Source: Clostridiales bacterium (lineage in GTDB: Bacteria; Bacillota_A; Clostridia; Oscillospirales; Oscillospiraceae). From it: DNA of 5,247 bases. The DNA lies in contig DXUR01000243.1 in the NCBI GenBank assembly GCA_019417795.1, positions 1 through 5,247 of the forward strand, given 5' to 3'. Made by a program: the position numbers and the translations under genes. Every line of letters begins with the position of its first letter. The first letter of the stretch is position 1. The notes below the pieces were generated by a model. The model was not told the DNA's origin, did not search any database, and saw nothing but the letters and a program-made list of their open reading frames with translations. Below, one piece after another: positions 1 through 3,144 of the stretch.

Positions 1-515
1 AACTTCTTGGTGGTGTCAGAGCCGATGTTCTTCATGGCAAGGCCGAACATGCAGGCCCAGAACAGGATGCCGATGTAGTTGCCGTTCATCAGAGAGCTGA
101 CGGGGTTGGCGACGAAGTTGGTGAGCAGGGTGCTCAGCACCTCGCCCAGACCCTGCGGCACCACGTCCGACTGGGCAGCGTCTGCCAGAACGACCGACAC
201 AGGGAACATGAAGCTGGTGATAGAAGCGATAGCAGCCGCAAGGAAGGTGGTGAGCATGTACAGCCAGATGACCGTACCGAAGCGGCGGTCCAGCTTGGAG
301 CTGCCCTGTGCCAGCGCGCTCGCCACGATGACGAACACCAGCACCGGAGCGATGCCCTTCAGTGCGCCGACGAACAGGCTGCCCAGCTCGCCGACCCAGC
401 CTGCACCCGGCACCGCAAGCGCCAGCACCGCGCCGATGACCAGACCGACGACGATGCGAAGGATGAGGCTGACCTCATTGTACTTCTTCATAATGGCTTT
501 TGCACCATTCATCAT
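1..515 (-). CDS. sstT: Na+/serine-threonine symporter SstT, N-terminal part (3' end beyond window)
   Basis: This is the first 171 codons of a sodium-coupled serine/threonine importer of the dicarboxylate/amino-acid:cation symporter family, an inner-membrane protein usually about 400-415 residues long. About 40% is visible. After a short basic start (residues 1-16) come hydrophobic segments at about 17-36, 45-69 and 80-110. Stretches I recognise from SstT are LFVGALKGIAPVL (47-59), the YMLTTFLAAAIAS region (86-98), FMFP (102-105), GLGEVL (122-127), NFVANPVSSL (133-142) and GNYIGILFWA (145-154). The start is ATG at 515-513, with GAGGAG at 529-524 placed 8 nt upstream. A second ATG follows immediately (512-510) and is less well spaced. 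The gene has its own promoter and is separated from the upstream epimerase gene by a strong terminator, so it is probably its own transcription unit. The catalytic C-terminal half cannot be checked here. Confidence 0.9.
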   Translation of the reverse strand, partial: MMNGAKAIMKKYNEVSLILRIVVGLVIGAVLALAVPGAGWVGELGSLFVGALKGIAPVLVFVIVASALAQGSSKLDRRFGTVIWLYMLTTFLAAAIASITSFMFPVSVVLADAAQSDVVPQGLGEVLSTLLTNFVANPVSSLMNGNYIGILFWACMFGLAMKNIGSDTTKK

Positions 516-535
516 ATAAAACACTCCTCTGTATT

Positions 536-554
536 TGTGCGTCCCCGACGCACA
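536..554 (-). promoter_or_regulatory. Second stem-loop / palindrome in the sstT leader
   Basis: TGTGCGTC-GGG-GACGCACA is a perfect inverted repeat with 8-bp arms (554-547 and 543-536) and a 3-nt spacer. It ends about 6 nt upstream of the ribosome-binding site. No run of U follows, so termination is unlikely. It could be an mRNA leader hairpin or a DNA operator. Part of it recurs in inverted orientation at 684-694, on the other side of the promoter, which favours a protein-binding site. Confidence 0.55.
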
Positions 555-560
555 CTTTTC

Positions 561-581
561 CTGTCTCTTACCCGAAGACAG
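561..581 (-). promoter_or_regulatory. First stem-loop of the sstT leader, at the predicted transcript 5' end
   Basis: CTGTCT and AGACAG form a perfect 6-bp inverted repeat around a 9-nt loop. The expected transcription start (about 580) falls at the base of this stem. It could therefore be a 5'-end hairpin protecting the mRNA, or alternatively a DNA operator at the start site. There is no U-tract, so it is not a terminator. Confidence 0.45.
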
Positions 582-586
582 TTGTT

Positions 587-614
587 ATTATAGCACATAC
601 GGCAGAAAAGTCAA
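587..614 (-). promoter_or_regulatory. sstT promoter (sigma-A type, extended -10)
   Basis: On the minus strand TTGACT (614-609) is followed after 16 nt by a perfect TATAAT (592-587), preceded by TGC, which makes an extended -10. The expected transcription start is near 580, giving a leader of about 65 nt before the ATG at 515. It lies downstream of the epimerase terminator and points at sstT, which supports independent transcription. This is a consensus match by eye and the start is not mapped. Confidence 0.8.
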
Positions 615-683
615 AGGTTTTCAGTGAATTTTTCGGGCTGTTTCGGCAGATTTTTCGTTTTTAGCCTTCCTCCGCGCCGCCTC

Positions 684-694
684 AAGTGTGCGTC
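684..694 (-). repeat. Inverted copy of an 11-bp sequence, upstream of the sstT promoter
   Basis: The minus strand here reads GACGCACACTT, identical to the plus strand at 547-557. The two copies form an 11-bp inverted repeat on either side of the sstT promoter (587-614), about 126 bp between their inner ends. It may be a pair of regulator sites. The regulator is unknown. Confidence 0.45.
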
Positions 695-709
695 ATAGAA
701 ATACACAGT

Positions 710-721
710 TAAAATATTTTA
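710..721. repeat. 12-bp AT palindrome TAAAATATTTTA
   Basis: This is a perfect 12-bp palindrome made only of A and T. It lies between the epimerase terminator and the sstT upstream region, about 100 bp upstream of the sstT -35 box. It could be a regulator site or a bendable stretch. With AT-only sequence, chance is a real explanation. The rest of 622-720 shows nothing else that I can name apart from the repeat at 684-694. Confidence 0.3.
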
Positions 722-734
722 CCGCTCAGGGCAG

Positions 735-768
735 AAAAATCCCCCGGCAGAGTTTGTCTGCCGGGGGA
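735..768 (-). terminator. Rho-independent terminator of the GNAT-epimerase operon
   Basis: TCTGCCGGGGG and CCCCCGGCAGA (741-751 and 757-767) make a perfect 11-bp GC-rich stem with a 5-nt loop, extended to 12 bp by the T740/A768 pair. In the minus-strand transcript it is followed by five U (739-735). It lies about 30 nt past the epimerase stop codon. On the plus strand the run after the hairpin is not T-rich, so it acts for the minus strand. Confidence 0.93.
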
Positions 769-798
769 TAGTCATTCTTATTTATTTTTTCTGATTTT

Positions 799-1899
799 TC
801 AGTCGTCCAGATAGGTCACTTTGCCGGGGACAAAGCCCTGGATGCCCATGCCGGGTGCATCCGAGATGGTGATATTCTTCTCGTCGAAGACCGCGCCGCC
901 GAGGATGTGGTCCTCACTGCAGAGCACCGGGCCGTCCAGGTCCACTTTGGTGATGATCTTCTTGGCGCAGGCCAGCTCCACGGCTGCGTTGACCGAGATC
1001 TTGGCTTCCAGCATACAGCCGATCATGCACTCCACGCCGTAGACCTCTGCCGCCGAGGCAATGCGGAGAGCGTTGGTGATGCCGCCGCACTTCATCAGCT
1101 TGATGTTCACAAAGTCGGCTGCGCCGGTCTGCATGATGCGCAGGGCATCCGCCGGGCTGAACACGCTCTCATCGGCCAGTACCGGCACACTGGCGTGGCG
1201 GGTGACGTACTGCATCCCCTCGAGGTCAGCCGCCGGGACAGGCTGCTCGACGAACTCGATGTCCAGGCCCTTCTCCTGCATCTGGTCGAGGATGCGGACA
1301 GCCTGCTTTGCATTCCACGCCTGATTGGCGTCGATGCGGATCCTGACCTCTTTTCCCACAGCCTCGCGGACTGCGGCCAGACGGGCCACATCCAGCTCCG
1401 GGTCGATGCCCACCTTGACCTTCAGGCAGTCATAACCGCGCTGGATGGCGGTGCGGGCGTCCCGGGCCATCTCCTCGGGCGGGTTGACGCTGATGGTGAT
1501 GTCCGTCACGATATTGCTGCGCGCGCCGCCCAGCATCCGGTAGACCGGGGCGCTGTACTTCTGGCCCAGCAGGTCCCACAGGGCCATATCCACGGCAGCC
1601 TTGGCGCTGGTATTGTGGACGAGAGCCTTCTGCACGGCGGCGGTCAGATCCTCGAACTCGTCGAGGTCGCGGCCCAGGATGGCCGGGGCGATGTGGTCGC
1701 GGATGGCGCCGATGATGGCTCCGGTGGTGTCGCCGGTGATGACGCCGGTGGGAGGTGCCTCACCGTAGCCCACCGCGCCGGTGTCGGTGTGCAGCTCAAC
1801 GATGACGTCCTCCACGCTGCTCACGGTGCGCAGCGCTGTCTTGAAGGGGACGCGGAGCGGGGTCGAGATGCGGCCCAGCTTTACCTGTGTGATCTTCAT
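799..1899 (-). CDS. Dipeptide epimerase, L-Ala-D/L-Glu epimerase type (YkfB-like, enolase superfamily)
   Basis: This is a cytoplasmic Mg2+-dependent enzyme that inverts the alpha carbon of a dipeptide residue, classically L-Ala-D-Glu to L-Ala-L-Glu, so that muropeptide fragments can be degraded. The 366 residues match the family length and all catalytic landmarks are visible. They are the KVK pair (K160, K162), the metal ligands D190 in DANQAW, E219 in EQP and D243 in ADES, and the second-face lysine K267 in NIKLMK. The D320-x-D322 motif in VDLDGP is the dipeptide-epimerase signature that holds the substrate amino group. PFKTALRTV (18-26) and GEAPPT..ITGD (46-57) match the Bacillus subtilis YkfB specificity loop as I remember it, including R24. 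The start ATG has AAGGAGG (1913-1907) 7 nt upstream, and this site overlaps the stop codon of the acetyltransferase gene, so the two are translationally coupled. A strong terminator follows. Exact dipeptide preference is inferred. Confidence 0.93.
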   Translation of the reverse strand: MKITQVKLGRISTPLRVPFKTALRTVSSVEDVIVELHTDTGAVGYGEAPPTGVITGDTTGAIIGAIRDHIAPAILGRDLDEFEDLTAAVQKALVHNTSAKAAVDMALWDLLGQKYSAPVYRMLGGARSNIVTDITISVNPPEEMARDARTAIQRGYDCLKVKVGIDPELDVARLAAVREAVGKEVRIRIDANQAWNAKQAVRILDQMQEKGLDIEFVEQPVPAADLEGMQYVTRHASVPVLADESVFSPADALRIMQTGAADFVNIKLMKCGGITNALRIASAAEVYGVECMIGCMLEAKISVNAAVELACAKKIITKVDLDGPVLCSEDHILGGAVFDEKNITISDAPGMGIQGFVPGKVTYLDD

Positions 1900-1911
1900 G
1901 CCAGTCCCTCC

Positions 1912-2421
1912 TTATTCTTCCTGCATGTGTACGGTGGCCGACAGCTTCTGATAGGCGACGCGGAGCGTGCCGTCTTCCACATGGATGATGCCGCAGCGGG
2001 CAAAACCGTTCTTCTCGAGAAGATGCTGCATGATCTTGTTGTCGGCGTGGGTGTCGGCCCGCAGGCTCTCGCAGTGCTCGAGGCACCATGCGATGACCTC
2101 AGACGCCACGCCCCTGCGGTCCCCCGCCGAGGCCAGCCGATGGATAGTGCCGTAAGGCACCTCATCGTTGAGCCACTGGCCGTCTTCGATTTTCGCGTAG
2201 GTGGGGTCCGGCCCGAGGATGAAGGCAAACACCGCCTCGAGACGGCCGTTCACCGTATAGACGAACAGCCGGTTGGAGTCGATGTCTTCTTCCAGCATCT
2301 CCTGCGGCGGATAGCTGTCGCCCCACTGGGTCGGGTTTCCCGAATCCGCCATTGCTTTCCGGGCATGGGCATAGATCTCTAAAATTTGCTCCAAATCAGA
2401 GCGCCGTGCTCCACGAAACAT
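1912..2421 (-). CDS. GNAT family N-acetyltransferase, substrate unknown
   Basis: This is a single-domain acetyl-CoA-dependent N-acetyltransferase of 169 residues, the usual size for a stand-alone GNAT. The N-terminal part has GNPTQWGDSYPP (28-39), a stretch I associate with a common Clostridia GNAT subfamily. The core strand FVYTVNGRLEAVFAFILG (53-70) leads to YGTIHRLAS (90-98). The acetyl-CoA loop is DRRGVAS (101-107, R/Q-x-x-G-x-G/A type), followed by the amphipathic helix at 108-120. THADNKIMQHLLEKNGF (124-140) is the typical motif B helix that contacts the cofactor. ATG at 2421 has AGAAGGTGG (2437-2429) 7 nt upstream. It is the first gene of a two-gene operon, and its TAA lies inside the ribosome-binding site of the epimerase gene. 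The coupling suggests a shared pathway, perhaps dipeptide or amino-acid metabolism, but the sequence does not reveal the acceptor. Confidence 0.9.
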   Translation of the reverse strand: MFRGARRSDLEQILEIYAHARKAMADSGNPTQWGDSYPPQEMLEEDIDSNRLFVYTVNGRLEAVFAFILGPDPTYAKIEDGQWLNDEVPYGTIHRLASAGDRRGVASEVIAWCLEHCESLRADTHADNKIMQHLLEKNGFARCGIIHVEDGTLRVAYQKLSATVHMQEE

Positions 2422-2443
2422 TCCGTTTCCACCTTCTCTTTCC

Positions 2444-2459
2444 GTGCGCCGCAGCGCAC
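2444..2459 (-). promoter_or_regulatory. Leader hairpin of the GNAT-epimerase operon with UNCG-type loop
   Basis: GTGCGC-TGCG-GCGCAC forms a 6-bp all-but-one GC stem. As RNA, the UGCG loop closed by C-G fits the extra-stable UNCG tetraloop class. It ends 6 nt upstream of the AGAAGGTGG ribosome-binding site and about 20 nt into the predicted transcript. There is no U-tract. It could be an mRNA stabiliser, a standby site for ribosomes or a DNA operator. Confidence 0.5.
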
Positions 2460-2486
2460 TCCCGCATTTTTGCAGGTCTGGCTTTT

Positions 2487-2515
2487 ATTGTAACACACTC
2501 TGCATCGTTTTTCCA
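2487..2515 (-). promoter_or_regulatory. Promoter of the GNAT-epimerase operon
   Basis: TACAAT (2492-2487) is preceded by TGT, giving an extended -10. TGGAAA (2515-2510), 17 nt upstream, is a 4-of-6 match to the -35 consensus. The expected start is near 2480, giving a leader of about 59 nt. It sits just downstream of the terminator of the AraC-type gene, as expected for a new transcription unit. Confidence 0.65.
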
Positions 2516-2527
2516 TCTTAAGACATC

Positions 2528-2559
2528 AAAAGACGTCCCGCAGACACGGGACGTCTTTT
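2528..2559 (-). terminator. Bidirectional hairpin terminator after the AraC-type gene
   Basis: The arms at 2528-2540 and 2547-2559 (AAAAGACGTCCCG and its complement) form a perfect 13-bp stem with a 6-nt loop, about 20 nt past the stop of the AraC-type gene. In the minus-strand transcript the stem ends in four U. On the plus strand there are six T (2556-2561), so it could also stop transcription from the left. Confidence 0.88.
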
Positions 2560-2578
2560 TTCGCAGTGTGCTCAAAGG

Positions 2579-2965
2579 TCAGGCCGGTGTGCGGGTGCGG
2601 ACCGCGCGGCTCTGACGGTACTCACGGGGGCTCTGGCCGTACCGCTCGTGGAACAGGCGGTAGAAATAGCTGGTGTTCTCGTAGCCGACGTAGGTAATGA
2701 TCTGCTGGATGTTCCAGTCGCTGCGGCGCAGCAGGCGGGCGGCAGTCTCCATCCGGTGCTTCTGGAGCAATTCCTTGTAAGTACGGCCTGTCTGCGCCCG
2801 GACGCACTCGCTGACATAGGCCAGAGAGACGCCGTAACTGCGGGCCACATTGGAGAGGCTGGCCTCACGGTAATTCTTGGTGATCTCATCCAAAGCCGCC
2901 TGCACCAGCTCTTCGCGGCTGACGGCCGCGCCGTAGGCTTCCAGCGGGAATTTCTTGATGCTCAT
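2579..2965 (-). CDS. Short AraC/XylS-type transcriptional regulator (DNA-binding domain only)
   Basis: The 128-residue protein is almost entirely an AraC-type DNA-binding domain. Most family members have about 250-300 residues with an N-terminal ligand domain, so this resembles the MarA/SoxS size class or a truncated regulator. The first helix-turn-helix spans about 36-56 (SNVARSYGVSLAYVSECV). The second, at about 85-117, carries the family signature: G94-Y95, F101, F105, then G110-x-S-P113-x-x-Y116-R117. The chosen start is ATG at 2965, with GGAGGA (2976-2971) 5 nt upstream. In-frame alternatives are ATG at 3034 (151 residues, AGAGGGA 5 nt upstream, Pro-rich extension) and ATG at 3145, whose A is the last base of the leucine-rich-repeat gene's TGA (188 residues, no clear ribosome-binding site). 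Its target is unknown. A terminator follows, and only a weak promoter-like TATTAT (3070-3065) lies upstream. Confidence 0.85.
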   Translation of the reverse strand: MSIKKFPLEAYGAAVSREELVQAALDEITKNYREASLSNVARSYGVSLAYVSECVRAQTGRTYKELLQKHRMETAARLLRRSDWNIQQIITYVGYENTSYFYRLFHERYGQSPREYRQSRAVRTRTPA

Positions 2966-2982
2966 AGGTATCCTCCGTTGCG

Positions 2983-3023
2983 GCGCAGCCGGGGACAGGG
3001 GGGATGTCGGAGCCGGGCTGCGC
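2983..3023 (-). promoter_or_regulatory. Long stem-loop upstream of the AraC-type gene
   Basis: GCGCAGCC (3023-3016) and GGCTGCGC (2990-2983) form an 8-bp stem, extendable by two G-C pairs if one C is bulged, around a C-rich loop of about 20-25 nt. The stem ends 6 nt upstream of the GGAGGA ribosome-binding site. If translation starts at 3034 instead, the stem lies in coding sequence. The role is not known. Confidence 0.4.
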
Positions 3024-3064
3024 TCAGGTCTCATAAGCGTCCCTCTGTTGGGAGGCTTCTGCTT

Positions 3065-3070
3065 ATAATA
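3065..3070 (-). promoter_or_regulatory. Weak candidate -10 element upstream of the AraC-type gene
   Basis: TATTAT (5 of 6 to consensus) lies at 3070-3065, in the gap between the leucine-rich-repeat gene and the AraC-type gene. I see no convincing -35 box at 16-18 nt and no extended -10. The regulator may need an activator or may be read through from the upstream gene. The rest of 2966-3144 contains the stem-loop at 2983-3023, a copy of GACGCACA at 3137-3144 and an A/T-rich stretch at about 3105-3125. Confidence 0.25.
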
Positions 3071-3144
3071 CGGCGCATCCGGGCCGGAAATTGCATAAGA
3101 CAAGAAAAAACTCCAAAATTTTTCAGACGGGGTTTCGACGCACA

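Noticed and set aside
79..519. Plus-strand open frame of 146 codons over sstT
   Set aside because: It is antisense to conserved SstT sequence. The Thr/Ser/Ala/Pro-rich translation has no recognisable domain.
536..554. Hairpin in the sstT leader as a transcription terminator or attenuator
   Set aside because: The stem is followed by AAATACAGAGG, not a run of U, and it lies directly before the ribosome-binding site.
907..2382. Plus-strand open frame of 491 codons opposite the epimerase and acetyltransferase genes
   Set aside because: It lies antisense to two well-supported genes, starts at a GTG without a good ribosome-binding site, and its His/Gly/Asp-rich translation resembles no family. 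GC-rich genes with strong codon bias commonly leave such frames open on the other strand.
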